A DNA stretch of 64,000 nucleotides, from positions 1,422,631 through 1,486,630 of the forward strand of contig CM053802.1 of assembly GCA_028671895.1 (NCBI GenBank). Direction: 5' to 3'. This stretch comes from Oenanthe sinensis (lineage: Eukaryota > Streptophyta > Magnoliopsida > Apiales > Apiaceae). Position numbers and translations under genes: made by a program. Below the pieces are notes generated by a model. The model was not told the DNA's origin and made no database searches. It saw only the letters and a program-made list of their open reading frames with translations. Below, in pieces: positions 23,494-33,665 of the stretch. The stretch's first letter is position 1; each line of letters begins with the position of its first letter.

Positions 23494-24900
23494 CCATCCC
23501 TGTTTTGCAACCGCCTCTTGAACTGTTCTTGAAAATCTCCTCTATGGAATCTATAGGTAAGGACCTTAGATTTAGAATTGGGATTCCGTCTGAATCTGAT
23601 GTCACTGAACTTCCTGTTGCCCTGCAGGCTTGACTTGCAGTCCAGTTCTCAAGTTATTCCAAAGTGTCAAATTCACATGCAACACCTTGACCACTACCTC
23701 GAGCTACAACATCTTCAATTCAGCTTCTAGGATCAATTCGTTTCTGTTCAGAGGTTTTCAACCTTGACGTCAATCAAATTTGGTTCCTGGGTCACAAATA
23801 CAGTGGATATGCTAACAACCTGCTTCACCAAATATTATCTTCTTCAGCTCTTGTCCTAGTTCATAGGCCTTCAGCACATACAGGTCTTTTACAGACAATG
23901 TGGTTGTATCCTTAAATCCCTGTTGGCTGTACCCTGTGTTCCAGATGATCTACAGTGTTAGCACGAACTTTCTGTAATCTCCCTGTAGAATAGTCTTTAA
24001 GGCTTGTACTGAGATTCCAGGTTGTCCAGTCTGTTCTCCTTCACTACTTCAACCCCTAAGATTTTTCATCCAAAAATACAACTCAAATTAACCAAACCTG
24101 TACCCAAATTAATCTCTTCTTTTGCAGCTTCCAAAATATTAGTGGGATCCTATGGAGTAAACCTCTGAGGAAATTAAAACCACTATTTCTTCAGTCTGTT
24201 CCAGAATAATCTTCATTGGATAACCTTCAGTCAATCTCAGTTGTCTTCAATACCCGGAAAAATCTTCAACTACAAACCCTTTAAGCACCCTCGAATTAAT
24301 ATTTAAGAAAAATTTAGATTTACAGAATTTTTAATTTTCTTAGAAAATAAATTAATCAAAAATAAAAATATACAACAAATTAATTTTCAAGAATTTCGAA
24401 TTTTCTTAAAAATTAAAATATCGTAAATTAATATTTAAGAAAAATTTTAGTTTTCAAGAATTTTAAATTTTCTGGAAAAATAAATAGATCTAAAATAAAA
24501 ATTAAAGGGTACAAAACTTGAGGTGCCAAACTGATATTTTTGGGTGAGTGGCGCCTGGACATTGTGTGGCGCCTATACAAGGAATTACCCTGTATAAGCG
24601 CAACACAACATGTACTCTGTGAAATTGCTAAGTCCGCAACATGAGTGGCGCTTGTACACTCAAGATACAGAGTAGGCGCAACTCAGAGCTGCTCGACTTC
24701 GTTTGGAAAACATTCCGCGCGTGTGTGGCGCTAACACACTGAAAGCCTTGTACCGGCGCAACTTGATTGATTATCAAATGAACAAGTCAAGTTGGCCAGG
24801 TCATTGAAATGTTTGACGCGTGAAGTTCACAAAATCCTCAACTTACTTGGCACGTGCCTTTCAATCAGTATATTACAAGCTAGTCACCTGGTTGAGTGAA
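23494..24900 (-). other. Decayed interior of nested element, 5' part
   Basis: No ORF or domain recognised. 24300-24500 is A-rich. Between about 24540 and 24770 are seven GTGGCGCC/GTGGCGCT/GCGCAAC words spaced 20-50 bp apart, resembling the block at 14930-15120 of the LTR, as if a diverged LTR segment lay inside the internal region. Confidence 0.5.
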
Positions 24901-24904
24901 TTGG

Positions 24905-25250
24905 CCACCAAATATGTATAATAAATTTAACGAAAAACTTTATTAAATTTATAAAATAAACTAATTAAAATTTATAATATAATCTAATAAAAATTTATAA
25001 AATAAATTTTATAAAAGTTTATAAAATAAATTTTATTTAAAATTTACAAAATAAACTAATTAAAATTTATAACATAAACTAATAAAAGTTTATAAAATAA
25101 ATTTTATAAAAGTTTATAAAATAAATTTTATTTAAAACTTACAAAATAAACTAATTAAAATTTATAACATAAACTAATAAAAGTTTATAAAATAAAGTTT
25201 ATAAAGTTTATAAAATAAACTTATTAAAAGTTTATAATTAAACTTATTTA
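24905..25250. repeat. AT-rich minisatellite near the primer-binding site
   Basis: Words such as 'aaaataaactaattaaaatttata' (shortened here to 'aaactaattaaaatttata') and 'aagtttataaaataaa' recur at least three times in a unit of roughly 110 bp. The array lies about 90-430 bp downstream of the primer-binding site in element orientation. Confidence 0.7.
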
Positions 25251-25337
25251 ACAAGGCCTCTTAACATATGAAGTCCAACCAGCTTCGACACCCTGAGCTT
25301 CACTGAATTACGGATCCTGATTTGTATATCAATCAGC

Positions 25338-25352
25338 GGGCTCTGATACCAA
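25338..25352 (-). other. Primer-binding site of nested element
   Basis: The minus strand reads TTGGTATCAGAGCCC one base after the 5' LTR end. TGGTATCAGAGC is the standard match to plant initiator tRNA-Met used by copia elements. Confidence 0.9.
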
Positions 25353-25353
25353 T

Positions 25354-27048
25354 TGTTAGGTCCCGAAATATCGTAGAAGGGGGGTTGAATACGATATTCA
25401 CAATAATTTAAATTCTTTTCTGAATTTGCGGATAAATAAATTATTGTTTCAGAGTGGGTTTGGCCATTTGTAGTGTTTAGGTGAACTGCCTACTAATTTT
25501 CTGGGTGCCCGGATAAATCAATTAGGTTCAAGAAAATTAGTAGGTAAATTATGGAGACAAGTTTCCGGGAATATTACTCTCGTATTAATCCCAGAGGGTT
25601 TTGCTACACCCAGTTAAAATTAACTGGCTTCCAAAGAATAAATTAATTCTTTGCTACTAACACAAAAATATAAGGCTCAGTTCCTATACAAATATATCTA
25701 AATTAGTACAAGGAAAAACTGAGTCCGTAGGGAGTGATATCTAGGAGCCCTGTGCATTTTTCATTAAAGAACCGGGTCCTAATATCTGACCGGGAGCAAG
25801 GTATGGATGTGTATAAATTATATCTCTTGCTCCGGCCATGGCTGCTCTCTACATATTTTTGTTGAAGAAGACAACTCCTCTTTTTTTTTGATTGGTGTAG
25901 ACTTTAAATCAATAAAGTAGCTGTAGTAATTTGATTGGCTAAGGGCTGAGTGGCGCCTGTAGAGTGACTTCCCTGTGTAAATTGAAGTGGCGCCATTTAC
26001 TTAGAATTTTCTGATCCAACTTGTGTTGCGCCTACACAAGGGATACCCTGTGAGAAATTAAGTGGCGCCATTAACTTGGAATTTGCTGAAGTCATTTTGA
26101 GTTGCGCCCCATAGAGTGTTTGCCCTGTATAGAAATGAGTTGCGCCTGTTAACTGTTGGTTGAATTCAAGGTGCGTGTGAATTCATTTCCATGGTCAAAG
26201 TGCAGTTTGGTCACTGCACTTTGACCCTCTATTTAATCCTTGATTGAAGTTCACCAACTTCCATTTCTTGTACCAAAGTCTTGCCACATTACACCCTGTA
26301 CCTTGAGCTGTTTCCATTCTTCAACTGTAGTACAGGAACTTTCACTTTTCGTACCAAGGTTGTGACACTTTGCACCCTGCATCCTTTGAGCTGTTTAGCT
26401 GTTTAGCTGTTTGGCTGTAGCCTCTACAAATTACTTTTCGTACCTTAATAAATAACCGTTCTTTTCAAGTACGTTCTTCAACTTAACAATTCTTCTGTAG
26501 TTAATACTCAGATTCCTTTCACAGACTGCTGACGCCTAGTGCAACTGGTCTGGTTCACAGACGACTAACTTCGATCCAGGTCTTCGTATTATTGCTTTAC
26601 TTACATTGTTAAGTTTACAGCAACTTCATTGCTTCGAACACTGACTGTCAATAAACACTGTAACTTCACTGGAATCTTTTCTGGTACTTAGACACTTGTC
26701 TTTACCATGTCTTCAATTCTTCTAGATTCCTATGCTTCGAACACTGTCTATCTTCAATCAATGCTGTTACACTGAAATCTTTTAGTGGCACTGCTATACT
26801 GAATCTTCAACACTTCTGAAACCCTGAAAGTCTTTAAACATTGTTCTTCACTGAGGCATGAACATATTAATGAACTTCTTTCAGTGACCTGTAGTAGACT
26901 TCAAAACTTCTTCTAATGTCTTGATTCACTGTATCTGCCTTGTCTTCATTTCTTCCTGATTTCTGTGTAGGTGTAGTATTATTTACTTGTCCTGTTCTAG
27001 TGTTGAGTTATCACGATTACTATTTATACAGCTTCGTAATCTCCAACA
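25354..27048 (-). repeat. 5' LTR of nested copia element
   Basis: 1,695 bp, nearly identical to 14326-16013. On the minus strand it begins TGTTGGAGATTACG. A TATAAATAG word lies about 20 bp inside (27028-27020), which is unusually close to the LTR start if it is the TATA box. Confidence 0.95.
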
Positions 27049-28440
27049 CCCCTTAACAAAATATTAAGTTTTACTCGGATGCTTTCCAATGAATGAACAC
27101 TCATCGAATCCTAGATCGATAAGGGGAAGGACTGTCAGTGGCAGGGGACTCCTATCTATCGTGGTGAGATGTGACGAATATAAACGGTTATATTCGGCCG
27201 TTGTATCATTGGGTCTAACTTAACTGAGTCGTCATAATAAGTGAAAATAAACGGTTATATTCAACTATTATGAACTTAGAAGCATAGAGTTTGGTTAAAA
27301 GTCTATTAGATAGATAAGATCAATCGTTGTTCACCAAACTATCCAAGAATTATATATGATATAATTGACAACTGTTGTCTACCTAAATAATCATTTTCTA
27401 AGGACTTCCAGTGGTTGACTTAGGACATGACGAAATATGGATCTTGGCTCACTAGAAAGAATTATGGGATATACTTTCCAAATTAATAGTAAGGGCTATT
27501 AGTTTGATAAAAATAGTGGGAGGTATATGATGATATACCATAATCACTTAAACATAATTAATATTAAATTTGCAATCTAGTTTATTTTATGCACTTTAAT
27601 ATTGTAGATATCAAATGATAAACACAAACAACTTCTCTATGCTATCAGTTCTTGAGAAGGACAAGTTGACGAGAATATATTTCCTTGACTGACATAGGAG
27701 CTTGAGGATCGTCCTCGGGCACCACGATATTAGTCAAATCTCTTCCCCTGCTCTTAAAGTTGAGAATGTAACATGTGCAAATCATAGTGCTTATTGGAAG
27801 CAAATTGATGTTGCGACTGATGTTTCATGTCTCATGCTCGCAAATATATGTGCTGAGCTTAAGAAGCAATACAAGCATATAGATGCTTATGAAACGATTG
27901 AGCACAAGATATATTTGAAATGGCACTATACACTTACAAGTAGGGAGAGTAAGACCCGGTTACACCACATGTTCTAAAGATTATAGGGTATAATGAATAC
28001 CATTGATATTTTGGGTTTCCAGATTGGTCTGGAGACAGTTAGATTTGATCTTACAATCTTTGGACAAATATTATTCTTATTTTGTTATGAACAATAAAGT
28101 GAATAATATTGGTAAAACACCCATTGAGTTGCTAAGCATGTTGAGAACTGCTGAAAGTAATATGATAAATGCATGAACTACTACTATATTGATGGTAAAC
28201 ATAGGGAATGCAAAAGGGAAAGGAAAATGGAAAGGCAAAGAGAAGATTTGATCTAGTTCCGTTGTCAAACCAAAGTCCAATCCCTAAAGCAGACTCTAAA
28301 GTCTGAATGAGGTGTTGATAAAGAAGACGATTGTCACTTCTGTGGAAAGTTGGGAGACTGGAAATTAAACTGTCATGCTTAATTGGAAGATCGGAAGATG
28401 ATGATCAATAAGGGTCAAGCTTAAGGTATCGGGTTAGAAT
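27049..28440 (+). pseudogene. Decayed copia gag (host element)
   Basis: After the right CCCCT duplication the plus-strand host element resumes. 27702-27977 includes DVSCLMLANICAELKKQYKH followed by a DAYETIEH stretch, a helix pair typical of copia gag (UBN2-type). Near 28090-28165 is a TPIELLSMLRTAESN-like piece, typical of the end of that domain. A zinc-knuckle relic, CHFCGKLGDWKLNC at 28332-28373, has Asp where the CCHC histidine should be. Stops and frameshifts separate the pieces, so no functional gag can be made. Confidence 0.8.
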
Positions 28441-28860
28441 TGGAGTAAAGATAGTTGCTCTGGTTCGAGGAACTCGTTACTTAATTTTTGGCCTATAAGG
28501 AAAATTTAGAACTTAATAATTGTTATAGCGTGCTTGCAATTGGCAGAGACATTATTTCAGTTTCTTGTTTGGACAAGAAAGGCTTTTTCATTTTATAACA
28601 ATAGTTGTTTATTTTATTTTGATGATGAGCCTTATAATGTTGCACATCTAATTAACAATTTATATGTTCTAAAGTGACTCAAATCAAATATTACCTTTGA
28701 CACTGTCGCTGAGGCCATATTAATGAGAAACGCATTTCCAGAATACATAAGGATGCATTCATGGATAAGTTTGATTATGAATCATACAAAAGGATGCGAA
28801 TCTTGGTTTATTTGGTAAAATGACTAAAGCTCCCTTTACCGGACATGGTGAAGGGATCAT
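28441..28860 (+). other. Decayed protease/pre-integrase segment
   Basis: The position where protease and GAG-pre-integrase should lie in the plus-strand copia element. Short fragments only; no catalytic DTG/DSG motif could be placed with confidence. Confidence 0.45.
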
Positions 28861-31076
28861 TGAATGGGTATGACTTATACATAGTGATGTATGTGGTCAT
28901 ATGTGTACGATGACAAAAGGTAGATTTTATTAACTTCATAAAATTTACTAATTATTTTAGTAGATACGGATATATGTATCTTTTGAAGAACTAATCCGAA
29001 TCATTTGAAAAGTTCAAAGACTATAAAGATGAAGTAGAAAATATCAAAGAAAAGTTTTTTGATAGGAGAGATCACACCTTGTTGGACATGGTGCGATCAA
29101 TGTTGAGTCAATGAATCTTCCAATTAGTTTCTGGGGTTGCACCCTGGAAACGGCTCCACATACACTTAACTGTGTTCCTACTAAATTGGTTCAAAAGACT
29201 CATTATGAGATATGGACTGAGCAACGTCACAGCATGTCATTTATAAAATTTTGGGGATGTGAAACGTTTGTGAAACGTCTAATCTCTGACAAGCTAGGAC
29301 CAAAATCAGACAAATGTAATTTTGTGGAATACCCAACTGAAATAAGGGGTTATTCTTTCTATAATCCTTCCGAGAACAAAGTGTTTGTTGCTCGAACTGC
29401 TGAGAGACAGTAGGAGGATAATAGATCTCAATGAAGTTTGAGACCCACATGATAACGTTGAACCAGTAGAGGAACCTGAGTAGAATGTACAAGAAAAATA
29501 ATACTGCTCAAGAAACACAGGTGTTCGTAGGTTTAGTAGGATTCGCCATGAGCCCGAGAGATAATATGGATTTCTCTTGACTCAAGATGGTGATGTGATG
29601 CTTGTGGATGAAGATGAGCCTCTCACCTACCTAGATACTATAAACACTCCAGATTCTAAGAGATGGCTGGATGCCATTAAATCTGAGATGGAATCCATGT
29701 ATACTAATCAAGTATGGACTTTGGTTGATCCACCTGAAGGGGTAAAACCTATAGGGTGTAAGTGGGTTTTCAAGAAGAAGACCGACATGGATGCTAATGT
29801 ACAGACCTATAAGGCACGATTGGTGGCAAAAGGTTTCAAAAAAATTCATGGTATTGACTATGATGAGACCTTTTCACCAGTTGTTATGGTCATGTCCATC
29901 AGGATTTTGCTTGCTATAGCTGCTTACTATGACTATGAAATCTGGCAAATGGATGTCAAAACCGCTTTCTTAAATGAGAGCCTTGAAGAAGATATGGATG
30001 TGTACATGACACACCCTAAGGGTTTTGTTGATCTAAAGGTTGCTGGAAATGTATGTAAGTTGCGTCGATCCATTTATGGATTAAAGCAGGCCTCGAGGAG
30101 ATGGAACATTTGTTTTCATGAAACAGTCAAAAAGAGTTTGACTTTATTCAGAATGAAGATGAAACTTGTGTTTACAAGAAGTTTAGTGGGAGCCATGTGG
30201 CATTCCTAGTATTATATGTTGATGATATATTACTAATAGGGAATGACATTCCTTCTCTACAGACTGTGAAGACTTGGTTGAGAAATAATTTCTCAATGAA
30301 AGACTTAGGCGATGTGACATATATATTAGGGATCGAGATCTATAGAGATAGATCAAGGTGATTGATCGGCCTAATTTAGAGTACATACATTGACAAAGTT
30401 TTGCATCGATTTCAAATGCAAAGAGACTAAAATGGATATGTCCCAATGTCTCATGGGATAGTGATCTCAAAATAAAATTTGTCCTAAATCATTGGATGAT
30501 AGGGACTGCATGAGTAAAATTCCATATGCGTCAGCAATTGGTTTTATAATGTATGCAATTATATGTACTTGTCCTGATGTCTCGTATGCTTTAACCATGA
30601 TGAGTAGATACCGATCTAATCCAGGTGAAGGTCACTGGACGACAGTCAAGAATATTCTTAAGTACTTAAAGAGGACTAAAGATTCATTCTTGTTATATGG
30701 AGGAGATGTGAAGCTAGTTGTAAGAGGTTTCAGTGATACTGGTTTCTAGACAGATAACGATAATTTAATGTTTCTGTCTGGCTTTGTGTTTTATTGAGAT
30801 GTTGTATGCTGGAATGGTTCACAGCAAAGACAATTGTTGATTTTACAATAGAACCTGAGTATATTGATGCTTGTGAAGCAGCCAAGGAGGCTGTTTGGGC
30901 ATGTACTTAGGACATATCACCAAATTAATGAGATTAATGATCAAGGAGATATACATATATGTAAAGTGTATACTAATAATAATATTGCAGACACACTGAC
31001 TAAGGCTTTGTCGCAACAGAAGCACGAAAGTCACACTAGTTCCATGAGTATTGGATACTTGGGTAATTGGCTCTAG
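28861..31076 (+). pseudogene. Decayed copia pol (host element)
   Basis: Plus-strand pol in pieces. An integrase segment near 28940-29060 contains a YFSRYGYMYLLKN-like motif and SESFEKFKDYKDEVEN. 29111-29413 is the integrase C-terminus (GCETFVKRLISDKLGPKSDK). 29577-30209 is the RT N-terminal half (GCKWVFKKK, YKARLVAKGF, QMDVKTAFLNE, RRSIYGLKQASRRWN). A frameshift near 30130 separates it from the catalytic YVDD box at about 30214-30225 (LYVDDILLIGND). 30492-30749 continues the RT connection. 30750-31076 is RNase H with NNIADTLTKAL. At least four stops or frameshifts make it inactive. Confidence 0.9.
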
Positions 31077-31080
31077 TGCA

Positions 31081-31090
31081 AGTGGGAGAT
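31081..31090 (+). other. Polypurine tract (host copia element)
   Basis: AGTGGGAGAT sits directly before the 3' LTR, preceded by 'gtgcaa', and matches the tract of the element at 784-793. Confidence 0.85.
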
Positions 31091-32636
31091 TGTTAGTAAT
31101 TGTGCTCTAGAGACAATACTTTTTATATTTTAAGGAAAATATTTATTATTAAGGATTATGTTTTATTGATTATTATTTATTTATTATGTTTTATTTACTG
31201 CGTAATAAATTGAAAGCATAATAAATGTCCTTGGAATTTTGATATGTATTATATATCTTTAAGTATGTGACTTAAAAATGAGATTATATGAATAGTATCT
31301 TATTCCTAAAATTCCCTAGTCGAGTATTATTATTTAAGGACAATAATAATGCACAAAGACTAGTATGTTTCTTGACAGATGACCACATCTCATTGGTCAT
31401 AGGTATGGGGATACTAAAGTCAAGAACATAAGTGCATGTATCAATGCATGACACTGGAATGACCCGCCGTGAGATTCTACATGTTAAGTAAGTGTCATAA
31501 GTAATTCTCACTGTGATAATGGTGTAATGATCCTTAGACCTGAAATCATTATATTTCTATACGAGAATTAATATACTTTGATTACATTAAAAGTTACCTT
31601 TGACCGGGTGATGATAAAAGTGGACATTGGGTATATTATGAATCGTATGAGAAATATGAATGATCTAGATGAGATTTAATCCTCCTAATTTTAGGAGTGA
31701 TATTATTGGCCTCTTATTTGAGTGAGACTATGAAATGCACGGCCGTGCTCAAATGTTGATTTGATTTTAATAGTCTACTCATCGATCAAGAAAATAAAGA
31801 TTAAATTATGAAGAGGATGACACGAGACATGCCTTGAGTTTAATCTATAATATCAAGATTAAAGGGATTATATTACATGGAACATTATTCACGAAAGGCT
31901 TAATCGAATCACCGATTTATTATTATTACTTGGGTAACAATGATGTATTACTAGATGCCGCTCATTGTTTACAATTTTAATTAGATATTAAAATTGTTGC
32001 CAACGTAATAATAACCTACAGGGTCACACACAAAGAACGCTTGAAGGAGAAATAATTTAAATTGTGAATTTAAATTAAATAAGTAATTTATTTTATTTAT
32101 GATATTAATTAAGTATGACTTAATTAATTATATAAATAGAATAAATGAATTACTTAAACTAATTCCAAAATTTATAATTAATTAATTAAGTGAGACTTAA
32201 TTAAATAATTTAGAATTTTGGATTAGTATTAATTATAATTGGATTATAATTAGAAAACTTATTCCTCTCTCTCTATATAATCTCTTTATGGGCTGATTTA
32301 ATAAGATAGAGATTTTACAAAAACCCTAGCCGCTCTGAGAGAGAAGGAAGATAGAGAGAGAAGAAGTTTTCGGGTGCTAGTACACATCAATCCTTCATGA
32401 AAAGTGTTCGTGTGGATAACGTACAGCGTAGATCGCGAGAGCGGGATACGTGGTGATTAAACAAGCTTTGGACCTCCATTAATCTTCCATTAATGAACTG
32501 TTAAAGCTTCTAAAGGTATTTATTCTTTATCTCCGAATTAAATCTTTTGTTTTCGCATGGATCCTGCGGAGGGTTTCGCTATTTTGATTTATTTTTCACG
32601 TTTATTCCGCTGCGTTTGTGTCACGAAACCCTTCAA
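31091..32636 (+). repeat. 3' LTR of plus-strand copia element
   Basis: 1,546 bp, the same length as the 5' LTR, with six substitutions seen by eye. It is followed at once by the CTAAAC duplication. An ORF at 31284-31511 (minus) recurs in the 5' LTR at 11344-11571 and is not a gene. Confidence 0.95.
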
Positions 32637-32642
32637 CTAAAC

Positions 32643-32802
32643 ACATGTAATGTTTCAAGGATCAAACTCAAGTGTCAATTCAGAAACATTCATCAATTTA
32701 ATATAGGTCGATTAGGCTGGGTAAGTGGTTTCTCCACTTGTATATATCAATCTCACATGGATTCATAAAGACACTTTATTATGAGGTTTAAAATTTAAGT
32801 GG
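32643..32802. other. Host DNA between two retrotransposons
   Basis: About 160 bp of unique sequence between the copia duplication and the gypsy LTR, ending AGTGG, the gypsy target duplication. Before the insertions it was continuous with DNA left of 11150 and right of 43527. No coding signal. Confidence 0.75.
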
Positions 32803-33611
32803 TGTTATAACCAAATTTTCACATATCCAGGTTAGTATTGACGAGTGAAGGTCCTATGGACGAGCATATGAAGAACACGACGGGTAAAGGCTGTTTGCAG
32901 TCCGACGAGTAAATTGATTGCCATATTTGATAAATATTTATTAATTAGTGCAATATCAGTTGTTTAAAATAATATTGCAAATATTATTTTACATTAAATT
33001 AGTAATTCATTGTAAGTCCTAAAAAATAGGGGAAAGTAACAGCCGACGAGTGGACCAAGTCTCGACGGGTAAGGCTGAAACACCCGACGGGCAGAAAATC
33101 AAGGAAAGGATAAGATTCCTACTTCAACTATAACTCAAATACATGGGATCAATCCCTACAATCAAGGAGCGTGATCAGCAGCTTCTAGCATGAAAATAGG
33201 ATCGTGGAAAGCATCCAAATCAGATTATAAATACATCCTTGAAGAGATAAGCAAGGGGAGGAGATTGAAATCTATCACATTACTATACACACAATACACC
33301 CACCCGACGGGCAGCAGCTGCATAGTCGACGAGTAGTACTTTTATGTATTTTTGTTCATTCAAAACACTTGTAATCGATCTTAAACAGCATTCTAGTGGA
33401 TATTCTTGGCTGGGTACACCCCCACCCGCGGTTTTTATCCCTTTCCTAGGGTTTTCCGCGTCACCAAAATTGTCTCGCCTCTATTTTATTTTCTAGTCGT
33501 CGAATAGCTTTTTATTCTTATCTCTACTCGTCCAAGCTGCTAAACACGCTTTATATACAATTTTACAATAAAAGAACTTAGTTATTAACCCATCAATTTT
33601 TGGCTAAAACA
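32803..33611 (+). repeat. 5' LTR of gypsy element
   Basis: 809 bp, TGTTATAACC...CTAAAACA. It contains nine forward GACGAG/GACGGG words (32840, 32859, 32879, 32904, 33045, 33064, 33086, 33306, 33328) and one reverse copy near 33537. Confidence 0.95.
33226..33233 (+). promoter_or_regulatory. Probable gypsy LTR TATA box
   Basis: TATAAATA, the best TATA match in the LTR (copied at about 43137-43144), about 385 bp before the LTR end. Transcription would begin near 33260. Confidence 0.5.
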
Positions 33612-33613
33612 GT

Positions 33614-33631
33614 TTGGCGCCGTCTGTGGGA
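33614..33631 (+). other. Gypsy primer-binding site
   Basis: TTGGCGCCGTCTGTGGGA begins two bases after the LTR. TGGCGCC-type sites are usual for plant gypsy elements; I do not assign the primer tRNA. Confidence 0.75.
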
Positions 33632-33665
33632 CATTAGCTAAGAGTTCTATACAATTTCTACGACT

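Larger units (their letters stand above)
14326..27048 (-). mobile_element. Nested minus-strand copia element
   Basis: 12,723 bp with CCCCT duplications at 14321-14325 and 27049-27053. In minus orientation: 5' LTR 27048-25354, primer-binding site 25352-25338, a decayed internal region of 9.34 kb, polypurine tract at about 16024-16014, 3' LTR 16013-14326. LTR ends are TGTT...AACA. The LTRs differ by one substitution (15703 versus 26738), an 8-bp tandem-unit length change and one T in a homopolymer. Insertion is therefore very recent, yet the interior holds only shreds of copia pol. Motif spacing recalls the SIRE/Maximus lineage. Confidence 0.93.
11151..32636 (+). mobile_element. Ty1/copia element carrying a nested insertion
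   Basis: A complete LTR-to-LTR element in plus orientation: 5' LTR 11151-12696, primer-binding site, leader, interrupted gag, pol, polypurine tract 31081-31090, 3' LTR 31091-32636. CTAAAC lies directly on both sides (11145-11150 and 32637-32642). A 5-bp duplication is usual for copia, so the sixth base, or the exact LTR end (CA or CAA), is ambiguous. The LTRs differ at only six positions that I found by eye. Without the 12.7-kb nested element (14326-27048) its length is about 8.8 kb. The pol sequence and long LTRs suggest an Angela/Tork-like lineage, which is an inference. Confidence 0.93.
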
